Positions 42,652 to 52,643 are shown, counted from the stretch's first letter. The stretch is DNA of 64,000 nucleotides from Ancylobacter gelatini (GCF_022601675.1 NZ_JAKVIL010000003.1:186001-250000), one strand, 5' to 3'. Made by a program: numbers and translations. The notes: generated by a model from the sequence alone, not told the origin.

Positions 42652-44610
42652 TTGACCCGTCCCTCGACGCCGCTCCTCGACACGATCCGTGAGCCGGCCG
42701 ACCTTCGTCGGCTGTCCGACGAGAAGCTGCCGCAACTCGCGGCCGAGCTTCGCGAGGAGACCATCGACGCGGTGTCCGTCACCGGCGGGCATCTGGGCGC
42801 CGGGCTTGGCGTGGTGGAGCTTACCGTCGCGCTGCACCACGTCTTTGATACGCCTCATGACCGGTTGATCTGGGATGTCGGCCATCAGTGCTACCCGCAC
42901 AAGATACTGACCGGCCGCCGCGAGCGCATCCGCACGCTGCGCATGGGCGCGGGGCTTTCCGGCTTCACCAACCGCACCGAGAGCACCTACGACCCGTTCG
43001 GCGCCGGCCATTCCTCGACCTCGATCTCTGCCGGGCTCGGCATGGCGGTCGCGCGCGATCTCCAGGCCGCGCTCGACCCGGAGGCGGGCCGGCGCAACGT
43101 GGTCTGCGTCATCGGCGACGGCGCGATGTCGGCGGGCATGGCCTATGAGGCGATGAACAATGCCGGCGCGATGGATTCGCGCCTCATCGTCATCCTCAAC
43201 GACAACGACATGTCGATCGCCCCGCCCGTGGGCGCGATGTCGGCCTATCTCGCCCGTCTCCTGTCCGGGCGCACCTACCGCTCCCTGCGCGAGACCGCAA
43301 AGCAGCTCGCCGGCAATCTGCCGAAGTTCTTCGGCCGGCAGGCGGCGCGGGCGGAAGAGTTCGCGCGCGGCTTCTGGACCGGCGGCACGCTGTTCGAGGA
43401 ACTCGGCTTCTATTATGTCGGCCCGATCGACGGGCATAATCTCGACCATCTGCTCCCGGTTCTGCGCAATGTGCGCGATTCCGAGGCGGGGCCGATCCTG
43501 GTCCATGTCGTCACCCAGAAGGGCAAGGGTTATCCGCCGGCGGAGGCGTCGGCCGACAAATATCACGGCGTGCAGCGCTTCGACGTCGCCACCGGCACGC
43601 AGAAGAAAGCGGTTTCCAACGCCCCGAGCTACACCTCCGTCTTCGCCGAGAGCCTCATCGACGAGGCGCGGCGCGACGACAAGATCGTCGCCATCAACGC
43701 CGCCATGCCGGCCGGCACCGGGCTCGACCTGTTCGCCCGCGAATTCCCCGAGCGCAGCTTCGATGTCGGCATCGCCGAGCAGCACGCCGTGACCTTCGCC
43801 GCCGGGCTGGCGACCGAGGGCTACAAGCCGTTCTGCGCGCTCTATTCCACCTTCCTGCAGCGCGCCTATGACCAGATCGTGCATGACGTGGTGATCCAGC
43901 GCCTGCCGGTGCGCTTCGCCATCGACCGCGCCGGGCTGGTCGGTGCGGATGGCGCGACCCATGTCGGGGCGTTCGACGTGCCGATGCTGGCCTGTCTGCC
44001 GGGCATGGTGGTGATGGCGGCGGCCGACGAGGCCGAACTGGTCCATATGGTCGCCACCGCGAGCGCCTATGACGAGGGTCCGATCGCCTTCCGCTATCCG
44101 CGCGGCGAGGGCGTTGGCGCCGAACGTCCCGCCCATGGCGTTCCGCTGGAGATCGGGCGCGGGCGCATCGTGCGCGAGGGCACCAAAGTCGCGCTGCTGT
44201 CGCTCGGCACCCGGCTCGCCCCCTGCCTTGCGGCGGCCGAGCAACTGGGCGGCTTCGGCCTCTCGACCACCGTCGCCGATGCCCGCTTCGCCCGCCCGCT
44301 CGACCGCGAACTGATCCTGCGGCTCGCCCGCGAGCACGAGGTGCTGGTCACGGTGGAGGAGGGCGCCATTGGCGGCTTCGGCAGCCATGTTCTCACCCTG
44401 CTGGCGGAAGAGGGCGCGCTGGCGCGCGGGCTCAAGGTGCGCACGCTGCACCTGCCGGACCGCTTCCTCGATCACGACACCCCCGCCGCGCAGCTCAAGG
44501 CCGCCGGCCTCGATACGGATGGTATCGTGCGCGGCGTGCTCGGCACGCTCGGTCTCGGCGCGGGCGGAGTAAACGCCGGCTCGGCGGTGCCCGCCGCCCT
44601 GCTGGGCTGA
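42652..44610 (+). CDS. dxs: 1-Deoxy-D-xylulose-5-phosphate synthase
   Basis: A 652-residue TPP enzyme that condenses pyruvate and glyceraldehyde-3-phosphate, the first step of the MEP isoprenoid pathway. TPP/Mg binding is at [18 protein letters not shown] (about 155-172), and the transketolase pyrimidine domain has [17 protein letters not shown]. The start is a TTG ([12 protein letters not shown]) with GGAGA upstream; an ATG 30 nt earlier has no ribosome site and other upstream sequence lacks homology character. First gene of dxs-tlyA-rlmD. Confidence 0.96.
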   Translation: MTRPSTPLLDTIREPADLRRLSDEKLPQLAAELREETIDAVSVTGGHLGAGLGVVELTVALHHVFDTPHDRLIWDVGHQCYPHKILTGRRERIRTLRMGAGLSGFTNRTESTYDPFGAGHSSTSISAGLGMAVARDLQAALDPEAGRRNVVCVIGDGAMSAGMAYEAMNNAGAMDSRLIVILNDNDMSIAPPVGAMSAYLARLLSGRTYRSLRETAKQLAGNLPKFFGRQAARAEEFARGFWTGGTLFEELGFYYVGPIDGHNLDHLLPVLRNVRDSEAGPILVHVVTQKGKGYPPAEASADKYHGVQRFDVATGTQKKAVSNAPSYTSVFAESLIDEARRDDKIVAINAAMPAGTGLDLFAREFPERSFDVGIAEQHAVTFAAGLATEGYKPFCALYSTFLQRAYDQIVHDVVIQRLPVRFAIDRAGLVGADGATHVGAFDVPMLACLPGMVVMAAADEAELVHMVATASAYDEGPIAFRYPRGEGVGAERPAHGVPLEIGRGRIVREGTKVALLSLGTRLAPCLAAAEQLGGFGLSTTVADARFARPLDRELILRLAREHEVLVTVEEGAIGGFGSHVLTLLAEEGALARGLKVRTLHLPDRFLDHDTPAAQLKAAGLDTDGIVRGVLGTLGLGAGGVNAGSAVPAALLG

Positions 44611-44619
44611 CGGCCGGTC

Positions 44620-45366
44620 GTGGCGGCGCAGGACAGTCCGGCACGCGAGCGCGCCGATCGCGTGCTGGTGGCGCGCGGCCTGTTCGACAGCCGCGCCCGC
44701 GCGCAGGCCGCGATCAATGCCGGGCTGGTGCGCGTCGCCGGCCGGCCTTTGGTCAAGCCCTCCGACATGATCGACCCCGCCGCCAATATCGAGGCGCGCG
44801 AGGCCTATGAATGGGTGTCCCGCGCCGGCCTCAAGCTGGAAGCCGCGCTCGATGCCGCCGGGCTCGACGTCACCGGTCTTGAGGCGCTCGATGTCGGCGC
44901 CTCCACTGGCGGCTTTACGCAGGTGCTGCTGGCGCGCGGCGCCGTCCGGGTCCACGCCGTGGATGTCGGGCGCGACCAGCTCCACGCCCGGCTGCGCGGC
45001 GATCCGCGCGTCGTGTCGCTGGAGGAGACCGACATCCGCACGCTGGCGCCCGGCGCCGTGCCGGCGGCCGATATCGTCACCATCGATGTCAGCTTCATTG
45101 GCCTCGCCGCCGTGCTGCCGGCCGCGCTCGCCCATGCCGCGCCCTCGGGCCGGCTGGTGGCGCTGGTGAAGCCGCAATTCGAGGTCGGCCGCGCTCATCT
45201 CTCCAAGGGCGGCATCGTGAAGGACGCCCGCGCGCGCCTCGACGTGGTCGACCGCATCGTCGCCCGGCTCGCCGAACTCGGCTGGGTGGTCTCGCATCGG
45301 CTCGCCTCGCCGATCGCGGGTGGCGACGGCAATGAGGAATTCCTGCTGGTGGCGGCGCGGAGCTGA
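44620..45366 (+). CDS. tlyA: TlyA-family rRNA 2'-O-methyltransferase
   Basis: A 248-residue protein with an N-terminal S4 RNA-binding domain ([34 protein letters not shown]) and a FtsJ-like methyltransferase domain ([21 protein letters not shown], then IVTIDVSFI and KPQFEVGR). TlyA methylates rRNA cytidines. It uses a GTG start nine nt after dxs, so translation is probably coupled. Other hemolysin names for this family are historical. Confidence 0.93.
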   Translation: MAAQDSPARERADRVLVARGLFDSRARAQAAINAGLVRVAGRPLVKPSDMIDPAANIEAREAYEWVSRAGLKLEAALDAAGLDVTGLEALDVGASTGGFTQVLLARGAVRVHAVDVGRDQLHARLRGDPRVVSLEETDIRTLAPGAVPAADIVTIDVSFIGLAAVLPAALAHAAPSGRLVALVKPQFEVGRAHLSKGGIVKDARARLDVVDRIVARLAELGWVVSHRLASPIAGGDGNEEFLLVAARS

Positions 45367-45371
45367 ACGAC

Positions 45372-46637
45372 ATGTCCCTCACCTCGCTCGTCACCCTGAC
45401 CATCGACCGGCTCGGCCATCGCGGCGACGCCATTGCCGACACGCCGGAGGGGCCGGTCTATGTGCCGCTGGCCCTGCCCGGCGAGCGGGTCGAGGTCGAG
45501 CGCGAGGGCGATCGCGCCCGCCTCGTCTCGGTGCTTGAGCCGAGCGCGGAGCGCGTCGAGCCCATCTGCCGCCATGTCGGCCTGTGCGGCGGCTGCACCT
45601 TCCAGCATTGGCAGGCCGAGCCCTACCGGCAGTGGAAGCGCGCTCTGGTGGTCGATGCGCTGGCCCGCGAGCGACTGGAGGCGCCGGTTGGCGAGCTGGT
45701 CGCCGCCCATGGCGAGGGCCGGCGCCGCGCCACCTTCCATGCGCGCGGCACCGCCGGCAGCGCCCGGCCGGGGCAGGATGTGCTGGCGGTCGGTTTTGCC
45801 GGCCGGCGCAGCCATGCCGTGGTCGCCATCGATGCCTGCCCGATCCTCGCATCCTCGCTGGACGGGGCGCTGCCGGCCGCCTGGGCGGTGGCGCAGGTGC
45901 TGGCGCCGCTGGCCAAGCCACTCGACATTCAGGTCACCGCCACGGAGACCGGGCTCGACATGGATGTGCGCGGCTCCGGCCCGCTCAAGCCCGCGCGCGT
46001 CGCGATGCTGGCGCGGCTGGCGGGCGAGCATCGGCTGGCGCGCCTCACGCGCCATGGCGAGCTGGTGCTGCAGCGCGAGCCGCCGATGCTGACCATGGGC
46101 CGTGCCCGCGTCGCGCTGCCGCCGGGTTCGTTCCTTCAGGCCACCGCCGAGGGCGAGGCGGTGCTGGCGCAGGCCGTGCTCGCGGCGGTGACAGCGGCGA
46201 AGGCGAAGCATGTCGCGGATCTGTTCTGCGGCGTCGGCACCTTCGCGCTGCGCCTCGCCGAGATCGCCCGCGTCGGCGCGTTCGAATCCCATGCCGGCGC
46301 TGTCGAGGCACTGGGGAAGGCGGCGCGCTTTACCGCCGGCCTCAAGCCCATTGCCGCCGAGGCGCGCGACCTGTTCCGCCGCCCGCTGCTGCCGATGGAG
46401 CTGAAAGCCTACGACGCCGTGGTGTTCGACCCCCCGCGCCAGGGCGCGGAGGCGCAGGCCCGCCAGTTGGCGGCGTCAAAGGTGCCGCTGGTGATCGGTG
46501 TGTCCTGCGATCCGGCGACCTTCGCCCGCGACGCCCGGCTGCTGGTCGATGGCGGCTACCGGCTGGAGAGCGTGACGCCGGTCGACCAGTTCCTCTATTC
46601 CACCCATGTCGAGCTGATTGGCGTGTTCCGGCGCTAG
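45372..46637 (+). CDS. rlmD: TrmA/RlmD-family RNA uracil-C5 methyltransferase
   Basis: A 421-residue enzyme. A TRAM-like N terminus ([13 protein letters not shown]) leads to iron-sulfur ligands [10 protein letters not shown] plus a later CPIL, then a SAM domain with [13 protein letters not shown] and the nucleophile cysteine in [12 protein letters not shown], with the base in the C-terminal [14 protein letters not shown]. It likely methylates 23S rRNA U1939, but paralogues with other targets exist, so the gene symbol is tentative. It starts six nt after tlyA. Confidence 0.88.
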   Translation: MSLTSLVTLTIDRLGHRGDAIADTPEGPVYVPLALPGERVEVEREGDRARLVSVLEPSAERVEPICRHVGLCGGCTFQHWQAEPYRQWKRALVVDALARERLEAPVGELVAAHGEGRRRATFHARGTAGSARPGQDVLAVGFAGRRSHAVVAIDACPILASSLDGALPAAWAVAQVLAPLAKPLDIQVTATETGLDMDVRGSGPLKPARVAMLARLAGEHRLARLTRHGELVLQREPPMLTMGRARVALPPGSFLQATAEGEAVLAQAVLAAVTAAKAKHVADLFCGVGTFALRLAEIARVGAFESHAGAVEALGKAARFTAGLKPIAAEARDLFRRPLLPMELKAYDAVVFDPPRQGAEAQARQLAASKVPLVIGVSCDPATFARDARLLVDGGYRLESVTPVDQFLYSTHVELIGVFRR

Positions 46638-46669
46638 CGGGCTTGGATGCGGCCCCGTCGTCCCGCGTC

Positions 46670-47503
46670 TCAGTTCCCCCAGCGCTCCATCCACATGCGC
46701 TCGCCTATGGTGCACGAGACCCGCTTCTCGTCGCTGGCGTAATGGACGATCTGCTCCGGCGGTGGCTTCACGCCGGCGATTTCCAGCACCAGCTTGGTCT
46801 TGATCGCGGTGGCGAATTCGTGCGTGCCGCGCACCGGGATGACGAAGGCGCCCGGCCCGCCGATCACGCAGTCCTCGTAATAGATGTCGAGCTGGGGGAT
46901 ATCGAGCATCGAGCCGGCCGGTTCCTTCAGGATCAGCGGCAGCCCGTTGATGGTGATGCCGCGCTTCACGAGATCGTCGCGGGTCATGTCGACCATCGGG
47001 CCCTGATTGTTGGTGCCGTCGCCGGAAATGTCGATGACGCGCCGCAGCCCTTTGAAGGCATTGCCCTCGATCAGCGTGGCGCTGAACTCCATCGCCCCCG
47101 AGATCGAGGTGCGGTACACCCGCCGCAGCGGCGCCTGTCGGATGGCGTCGGCGAAGCCGGCGGCGTCGTCGGCATTGCCGATCACGGTCCAGTCCACCAC
47201 CAGCTTCTGCTCGTCCGAGCCCGCCCATTCCACATAGGCCATGGCGACGCGCCCGTTCGGCCCGAGCTTCAGCGCGTTGAGAAATTCCTCGGAGGTGACG
47301 GCGGAGATGTAGCCGTCGCGCTGCAGCGCCAGTTCGTCGAGGTCCATGGAGTAGGAGACGTCGACCGCCAGCACCAGCTCGACATCCACCTGTCCGGCAT
47401 CCCGCGGCTCGGCCGCCTGCGCACGGGTTGTCCATGCGCCGGAAGCCGTCCACGACGCGGACAGCATCGCCAACAGGAGCAGCCACGAACGCACATACGG
47501 CAT
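46670..47503 (-). CDS. DUF1194 von Willebrand factor A-like exported protein
   Basis: A 277-residue protein with an N-terminal signal peptide (SWLLLLAMLSASWTASG) and a VWA-type domain: the MIDAS DxSxS site is DVSYSM, with further metal-contact positions in SISGAMEFS and DISGDGTNNQG. DUF1194 proteins are periplasmic and of unknown function; the MIDAS implies divalent-metal-dependent protein binding. The start has GGAGG. It is transcribed alone, convergent with rlmD. Confidence 0.87.
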   Translation of the reverse strand: MPYVRSWLLLLAMLSASWTASGAWTTRAQAAEPRDAGQVDVELVLAVDVSYSMDLDELALQRDGYISAVTSEEFLNALKLGPNGRVAMAYVEWAGSDEQKLVVDWTVIGNADDAAGFADAIRQAPLRRVYRTSISGAMEFSATLIEGNAFKGLRRVIDISGDGTNNQGPMVDMTRDDLVKRGITINGLPLILKEPAGSMLDIPQLDIYYEDCVIGGPGAFVIPVRGTHEFATAIKTKLVLEIAGVKPPPEQIVHYASDEKRVSCTIGERMWMERWGN

Positions 47504-47652
47504 CGCCACCTCCATCGGTGACGGGCTCCCGACATGTCAGGAAACCGTCACGAAGGATGGTGACACGGCCGGCAGGTCGCCAGAAGCCGAAATTGCGGGC
47601 AGGGTGGCGCGGTTTATGCCATTCGCGTGAGCGACGGTGCCGGGGTGCGCGC

Positions 47653-48957
47653 TCAGCCGTCCAGCGTTTCGGTGCCGGTGATCTCGATGCCGAAGCCGGC
47701 CACGCCGACATAGGTGCGATGGCGCGAGGCCAGCAGGCGAATCGACGAGATGCCGAGGTCCCGGAGAATCTGCGCGCCGAGCCCGATCTCGCGCCATTGC
47801 TCGTCACGCAGCCGCGAGGAATCCATCTTGTCGGTCTCGCCGACGCTGGTGACCGGCACGCCGGAGGTGCCGTCGCGCAGATAGACCAGCACGCCGCGCC
47901 CCTCGGCCTTGATGCGCTCCAGCGAGGCGCGGATCGCCTTGCCGCCGGTGAACACGTCGCCGATCGGGTCGGCGCGGTGCAGGCGCACCAGCACGTCGCG
48001 CCCGTCGCCGATCCGGCCATGCACCAAAGCGAGGTGGTTCACCGGCTCGAACGGGGTGACATAGGAAATGCCGTGCATCTCGCCGACCGCCGTGGGGGCG
48101 GTGAACTCGGCGGCGCGCGTCACCAGCTTCTCGCGCACCTGGCGATAGGCGATGAGGTCGGCGACCGAAATGCGCGTGAGCCCGTGCGCGCCGGCGAAAT
48201 CGGTAACCTTCGGCCCGCGCATCACCGTGCCGTCGTCATTGACCAGCTCGCAGATCACGCCGACCGGCTCCAGCCCGGCGAGCTTGCACAGATCGACCGC
48301 CGCTTCGGTATGACCCGAACGCATCAGCACGCCGCCCTCGCGGGCGATCAGCGGGAAGATGTGGCCGGGGCGCACGAAATCGGCGGCGCCGGCATTGGAA
48401 TTGGCGAGCCCGCGCACGGTGGCGGTGCGGTCCTCGGCAGAAATGCCGGTGGTGGTGCCGTGCTTGTAGTCGACGGAAATGGTGAAGGCGGTGGAGTGCG
48501 GCGCGTCGTTGTCGCTCACCATGGGCGACAGGCGCAGCCGCTTGGCGTGCTCGGCGGTGAGCGGCGTGCACACGATGCCGGAGGTGTGGCGCACGATGAA
48601 CGCCATCTTCTCCGGGGTGGCGAACTGCGCGGCGACGATCAGGTCGCCCTCGTTCTCGCGGTCATCGTCATCGGTGACCACCAGCATCTCGCCGCGCTTG
48701 AAGGCTTCGATCGCGGCCTCGACGCGGCTCGCCAGATTGTCGCTCATGTCCGTCACCTCACCGATATCGAGCCCGAGGAAGTCGTTCGGCGTCACGGCGC
48801 CGCCCGTGGCGGCGGCGATGCGCGCGCCCGCTTCCCGCGAGACCCAGGCCTGCTGGTCCTTGCACAGCGCGGTGATGCTGGCGGGCGACAGGCCGACCGC
48901 GCGCGCAAAGGCGCTGCGTGTCGTGCCGGTGGTCTGGAGCCAGTCCGCGAGTTTCAT
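47653..48957 (-). CDS. ribB: XRE-HTH / RibB / degenerate RibA fusion (3,4-dihydroxy-2-butanone-4-phosphate synthase)
   Basis: A 434-residue protein with three parts. Residues 1-62 form a Cro/CI-type HTH (KLADWLQTTGTTRSAFARAVGLSPASITALCK). Residues 71-280 are DHBP synthase, the riboflavin-pathway enzyme acting on ribulose-5-phosphate, with DDDDRENEGDL and GHTEAAVDL intact. Residues about 285-425 resemble GTP cyclohydrolase II but lack its zinc cysteines (HRAD replaces HSEC; no CDCG), so this part is probably not catalytic. A second start (M71) with its own GAGGTG site would give a canonical RibB form. Palindromes lie upstream. Confidence 0.92.
   Translation of the reverse strand: MKLADWLQTTGTTRSAFARAVGLSPASITALCKDQQAWVSREAGARIAAATGGAVTPNDFLGLDIGEVTDMSDNLASRVEAAIEAFKRGEMLVVTDDDDRENEGDLIVAAQFATPEKMAFIVRHTSGIVCTPLTAEHAKRLRLSPMVSDNDAPHSTAFTISVDYKHGTTTGISAEDRTATVRGLANSNAGAADFVRPGHIFPLIAREGGVLMRSGHTEAAVDLCKLAGLEPVGVICELVNDDGTVMRGPKVTDFAGAHGLTRISVADLIAYRQVREKLVTRAAEFTAPTAVGEMHGISYVTPFEPVNHLALVHGRIGDGRDVLVRLHRADPIGDVFTGGKAIRASLERIKAEGRGVLVYLRDGTSGVPVTSVGETDKMDSSRLRDEQWREIGLGAQILRDLGISSIRLLASRHRTYVGVAGFGIEITGTETLDG
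48754..48759 (-). promoter_or_regulatory. Internal ribosome-binding site before RibB Met71
   Basis: GAGGTG on the minus strand, six nt before an in-frame ATG (48747) that begins MSDNLASRVEAAIEAFKRGEM, the usual N terminus of RibB. It could allow a shorter protein without the HTH. Confidence 0.45.
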
Positions 48958-48981
48958 GCCGGCAACATATGCCCGGCGAGG

Positions 48982-49025
48982 TTCAGTAGCAATGAAGGTG
49001 GCGGATGTTTTCAGCAATACTGAAA
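48982..49025. promoter_or_regulatory. Operator-like palindromes upstream of the XRE-RibB gene
   Basis: TTTCAG-N5-CTGAAA (49009-49025) is a perfect 6-bp inverted repeat; a related imperfect copy TTCAG-N6-TGAA (48982-48996) lies closer to the gene. Centres are about 28 nt apart, nearly three helical turns. The fused HTH makes autoregulation a plausible use. Confidence 0.45.
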
Positions 49026-49049
49026 TTGCGGTGCGGCACAGTCGCCGTG

Positions 49050-49634
49050 TCAGGCCAATCCGGTGAGGGCGTCGAGCACCCGCGCCACCAGATCGTCGAG
49101 GGCGTCGGCGCCGTCGGCACGCAGCACGGGCGCCCGCTGCCGCGCCAGCCACGCCTCGTGGCGCGCGCGGTTGCGGCCGTCGAAGCCGGGCGTGTCGTAG
49201 CCCTCCGCCCAGCGCCGGAAGGCGAGGTGCGCCGCGTGCATGTCGCCGCCGGGATCGATCCGCGCGCCGTGCCGCTGGCGCTCGCGCGCTGCCAGCCGCT
49301 CCATGCGCAGGGCGGTATCGGTCGCGACGAAGACAATCAGATCGACGTCGGCGATCAGCGCGTCGCCCCAGCCGTCGAACGCGCCGGTCAGCACCCAGCC
49401 GTCGGCGCCCAGCGCGCCGGCGATCCCCGCCACGCGCTGTTCGGGCGAGTTCTTCACCGTGTAGGGCGGATCAGTCGGCGCCCAATAGAACGCGTCGACA
49501 TCGACATGGCGCAGGCCGAGCCGCCGGGCGACGGCCCGCCCGAGCGTGGTCACGCCGGCGCAGGAGGCGCCTGTGAAATAGAGCCGCGTCGCCCGCGCGC
49601 CCGTCGATGGCGTCGTCAGCGCGGGAAGGGCCAT
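49050..49634 (-). CDS. P-loop nucleoside kinase-like protein
   Basis: A 194-residue P-loop protein (AAA/adenylate-kinase-like small NTPase). The Walker A reads GASCAGVTT, a variant lacking the canonical lysine (GxxCxGVTT versus GxxGxGKT), so ATP binding may be altered; a Walker B-like LIVFVATD follows, with charged helices after it. It starts 19 nt inside the end of aroC, suggesting coupled expression. The substrate is unknown. No clear ribosome site precedes the ATG. Confidence 0.75.
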   Translation of the reverse strand: MALPALTTPSTGARATRLYFTGASCAGVTTLGRAVARRLGLRHVDVDAFYWAPTDPPYTVKNSPEQRVAGIAGALGADGWVLTGAFDGWGDALIADVDLIVFVATDTALRMERLAARERQRHGARIDPGGDMHAAHLAFRRWAEGYDTPGFDGRNRARHEAWLARQRAPVLRADGADALDDLVARVLDALTGLA

Positions 49635-50728
49635 TGCGGCGGGGTGCCGACCTGCGCGCGGTTGCGCAGGAAATGGTCGGCCAGCACGCAGGCGACCATG
49701 GCCTCGCCCACCGGCACCGCGCGGATGCCGACGCACGGGTCGTGGCGGCCCTTGGTCACGATGTCGGCGTTCTCGCCATGGCGGGTCACGGTCTGGCGCG
49801 GGGTGAGGATCGAGGAGGTCGGCTTCACCGCGAAACGCGCCACCACCGGCTGCCCGGTGGAGATGCCGCCGAGAATGCCGCCGGCATGGTTGGCGAGGAA
49901 CACCGGGCGCCCGTCATTGCCCATGCGCATCTCGTCGGCATTGTTCTCGCCGGTCAGCGCGGCGGAGGCGAAGCCCTCGCCAATCTCCACGCCCTTCACC
50001 GCGTTGATGCTCATCAGCGCGCCGGCCAGATCCGCGTCGAGCTTGCCGTAGATCGGGGCGCCGAGGCCCGGCGGCACGCCTTCGGCCACGATCTCGATCA
50101 CCGCGCCGACCGAGGAACCGGATTTGCGGATGCCGTCGAGATAGCTCTCCATCCGCGCCGCCGCCTCGGCATCCGGGCAGAAGAACGGGTTGCGGCCGAT
50201 CTCCGCGTCGTCCCAGTTGGCGCGGTCGATGCTGATCTCGCCCATCTGCACCAGCGCGCCGCGCACGGTCATGCCGGGCAGCACGAGGCGGGCGATCGCC
50301 CCCGCCGCGACGCGCACCGCGGTCTCGCGCGCGGAGGAGCGCCCGCCGCCGCGATGGTCGCGCAGGCCGTATTTCACGTCATAGGCGTAATCGGCATGGC
50401 CGGGGCGGTAGCTCTCGGAAATCGCCGAATAGTCCTTGGAGCGTTGGTCGACATTCTCGATCAGGAAGCCGATCGGCGTGCCGGTGGAGGTCAGCGTGCC
50501 GTCCTCGCTCGTGAGCACGCCGGAGAGGATCTTCACCTCGTCCGGCTCGCGGCGCTGGGTGGTGAATCGCGATGTGCCGGGCCGGCGCCGGTCCAGCGCC
50601 GCCTGCACGTCCTCCAGTCGGAAAGTGAGGCCGGGGGGGCAGCCGTCGATCACGCCGCCGATCGCCACGCCGTGGCTCTCGCCGAAGGTGGTGACGCGGA
50701 AAAGCTGGCCGAAGGTGTTGAAGGACAT
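49616..50728 (-). CDS. aroC: Chorismate synthase
   Basis: A 370-residue FMN-dependent enzyme that converts EPSP to chorismate, the last shikimate-pathway step. Motifs are [46 protein letters not shown] and [18 protein letters not shown]. Complete and of usual length. It is followed by, and overlaps, the P-loop kinase gene. A compact CACTT-AAA-AAGTG palindrome occurs in its leader. Confidence 0.97.
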   Translation of the reverse strand: MSFNTFGQLFRVTTFGESHGVAIGGVIDGCPPGLTFRLEDVQAALDRRRPGTSRFTTQRREPDEVKILSGVLTSEDGTLTSTGTPIGFLIENVDQRSKDYSAISESYRPGHADYAYDVKYGLRDHRGGGRSSARETAVRVAAGAIARLVLPGMTVRGALVQMGEISIDRANWDDAEIGRNPFFCPDAEAAARMESYLDGIRKSGSSVGAVIEIVAEGVPPGLGAPIYGKLDADLAGALMSINAVKGVEIGEGFASAALTGENNADEMRMGNDGRPVFLANHAGGILGGISTGQPVVARFAVKPTSSILTPRQTVTRHGENADIVTKGRHDPCVGIRAVPVGEAMVACVLADHFLRNRAQVGTPPQWPFPR

Positions 50729-50884
50729 GGGCCACAAACACTTAAAAAGTGACGGATATCGGGCTTCTAGGCGGCTTGGGCACGGGCGTCAAACCGCTGC
50801 GCGCGTCCGCCGCGCCGACCGATTGTGGCGAAGCCGCGCATCCGTGCTACATAGAGAGGATACGAGGCTGCCTCATCATACCAT

Positions 50885-52204
50885 ATGCCCTTATTTGAAA
50901 TCGCTGTCGTCCTTCTGCTCGTGCTGATCAACGGCGTTCTCGCCATGGCCGAGCTTTCCGTCGTGTCCTCGCGCCCGGCGCGTCTGCGCTCCATGGCGGA
51001 TAACGGATCGGCGGGCGCGCGCATCGCGCTGCAACTCGCCGCCGACCCCGGCCGCTTCCTGTCCACCGTGCAGATCGGCATCACGCTGATCGGCATTCTG
51101 GCGGGCGCGTTCTCCGGCGCCACGCTGGGCGACATGCTCAGCGCCTGGCTCAAGGAGCAGGGCATGGCCGGGCGGCTCGCCGATGGCCTGGGCTATACGC
51201 TGGTCGTGGCGGCCATCACCTATGTGTCGCTGATCATCGGCGAACTGATCCCCAAGCGCCTCGCGCTGCAGAACCCGGAAAAGCTCGCCAGCCTAGTGGC
51301 CCCGCTGATGCTGCTGCTGTCGCGGGTCTCCGCCCCGGCGGTGTGGACGCTCGACATCTCGTCGCGCCTCGTGCTGCGCCTGCTGGGCGAGCACGGCAAG
51401 GCCGGCGAGAACAACGTCACGGACGAGGAAATCCGCGCCATCGTCGCCGAGGCCGAGACCGCCGGCATCATCGACCCCGAGGAACGGCGCATGATCGCGG
51501 GCGTGATGCGCCTCGCCGATCGTCCGGTCCGTGCGGTGATGACGCCGCGTACCGATGTCGAATGGATCGACCTGACGGACGATCCCGACACGGTGCGCAA
51601 GACCATTCGCGAGACGCGCTACACCCGCATGCCGGCCTGCGAGGGCACGCCGGACGAGAGTGTCGGTGTCATCGACAGCCGCGACCTGCTGGAAGCCTAT
51701 ATGGACGGCCGCACGCCCGATCCGCGCGAATTCGTCAAGCCGGCCGCCGTGCTGGTCGAGACCGCCGGCGCCCTCGACGCGATGAAGGTGCTGCGCCACA
51801 CCCAGACGCCGCTGGCGCTGGTGGTCGACGAATATGGCTCGCTTGTGGGCGTGCTGACCCCGGCGGACCTGCTCGACGCCATTGCCGGAACCGTGGTGAC
51901 CGACGATGCCGGCCATTCCAGCCCGCATGTGGTGGAGCGCGCCGATGGCAGCTTCCTCATCGCCGGCGCGACGCCGATCGACGAACTGGCCGACCAGCTC
52001 GGCATCCGCATTCCGCAGGATGCCGGCTTCCATACCGCGGCGGGCTACGCGCTCTACGAGCTGAAGGCGATGCCGCAGGAAGGGGTCAGCTTCGAGGCCA
52101 AGGGCTGGCGCTTCGAGGTGGTGGATATGGACGGGCGGCGCATCGACAAGCTGCTGGTCTCGCGGGCGGTCTCCCCCCGCCGCCGCGCGCCGCTCGCCGG
52201 CTGA
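50885..52204 (+). CDS. Hemolysin-family/CNNM-CorC-like transporter-associated protein
   Basis: A 439-residue protein of DUF21 (CNNM)-CBS-CorC_HlyC type. A membrane domain with about four helices (to about residue 145) contains IIGELIPKRLALQNPE, two CBS domains follow (about 200-330, with TPRTDVEWID, and LVVDEYGSLVGVLTPADLLDAI), and a C-terminal CorC_HlyC domain ends the protein. Relatives influence magnesium/cobalt export; hemolysis is a historical label. It is divergent from aroC across about 155 nt. Confidence 0.92.
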   Translation: MPLFEIAVVLLLVLINGVLAMAELSVVSSRPARLRSMADNGSAGARIALQLAADPGRFLSTVQIGITLIGILAGAFSGATLGDMLSAWLKEQGMAGRLADGLGYTLVVAAITYVSLIIGELIPKRLALQNPEKLASLVAPLMLLLSRVSAPAVWTLDISSRLVLRLLGEHGKAGENNVTDEEIRAIVAEAETAGIIDPEERRMIAGVMRLADRPVRAVMTPRTDVEWIDLTDDPDTVRKTIRETRYTRMPACEGTPDESVGVIDSRDLLEAYMDGRTPDPREFVKPAAVLVETAGALDAMKVLRHTQTPLALVVDEYGSLVGVLTPADLLDAIAGTVVTDDAGHSSPHVVERADGSFLIAGATPIDELADQLGIRIPQDAGFHTAAGYALYELKAMPQEGVSFEAKGWRFEVVDMDGRRIDKLLVSRAVSPRRRAPLAG

Positions 52205-52211
52205 GCGCGGT

Positions 52212-52412
52212 TCAGCGCAGGTTGCGCTCGATGGACGTGCCCGCGCGGCTGTCGGCGAGGCCGTAGCGGGCGCTGAGGCCGGCGACAACGGTGACGATGG
52301 CCACGGCGAGCGCGGCGGCGATCAGGCCGTATTCCAGCCCGGTGCCGTGGGGACGGCGGACGGCGGCGCTACGCCGACGCTGAGACAGGTCCCTGTCCAC
52401 CCAGTTGCTCAT
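52212..52412 (-). CDS. Flp-type (type IVb) pilin-like protein
   Basis: A 66-residue protein with a basic leader and a hydrophobic segment beginning GTGLEYGLIAAALAVAIVTVVAGL. The G-x3-EY pattern is the prepilin processing site of Flp/Fap pilins. No tad/cpa secretion genes or prepilin peptidase are present nearby, so it is an isolated pilin or pseudopilin. It converges on the hemolysin-family gene seven nt away. Confidence 0.85.
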   Translation of the reverse strand: MSNWVDRDLSQRRRSAAVRRPHGTGLEYGLIAAALAVAIVTVVAGLSARYGLADSRAGTSIERNLR

Positions 52413-52643
52413 CGCGATACTCTGCTTGCGCTCGACTGTTAAAACGCCTGCTTGAGACAGGTTTTATTATGCGAGCACCCTGAGCCCGAGACGTTGATCG
52501 GGCGTTAAAACGCTGCCGTGCGCGGAAAGCTCTTTGTCCGTGGTTAATGTTTTGCAGCCGGCTCCGGCCGAATGCTTCGGCGCTGTTCGCCGGGCGTTAA
52601 CCATGAATGCGGGGCCGCTGGTGGCCGGCGCGCGGGCCGATCC

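Noticed and set aside
42418-45297. Long minus-strand frame opposite dxs and tlyA (959 codons)
   Set aside because: Same reason: antisense to well-recognised enzymes, with no motif of its own.
48958-49049. FMN riboswitch before ribB
   Set aside because: The 92-nt leader is too short and has no recognisable conserved RFN-like elements; only the TTCAG palindromes are seen.
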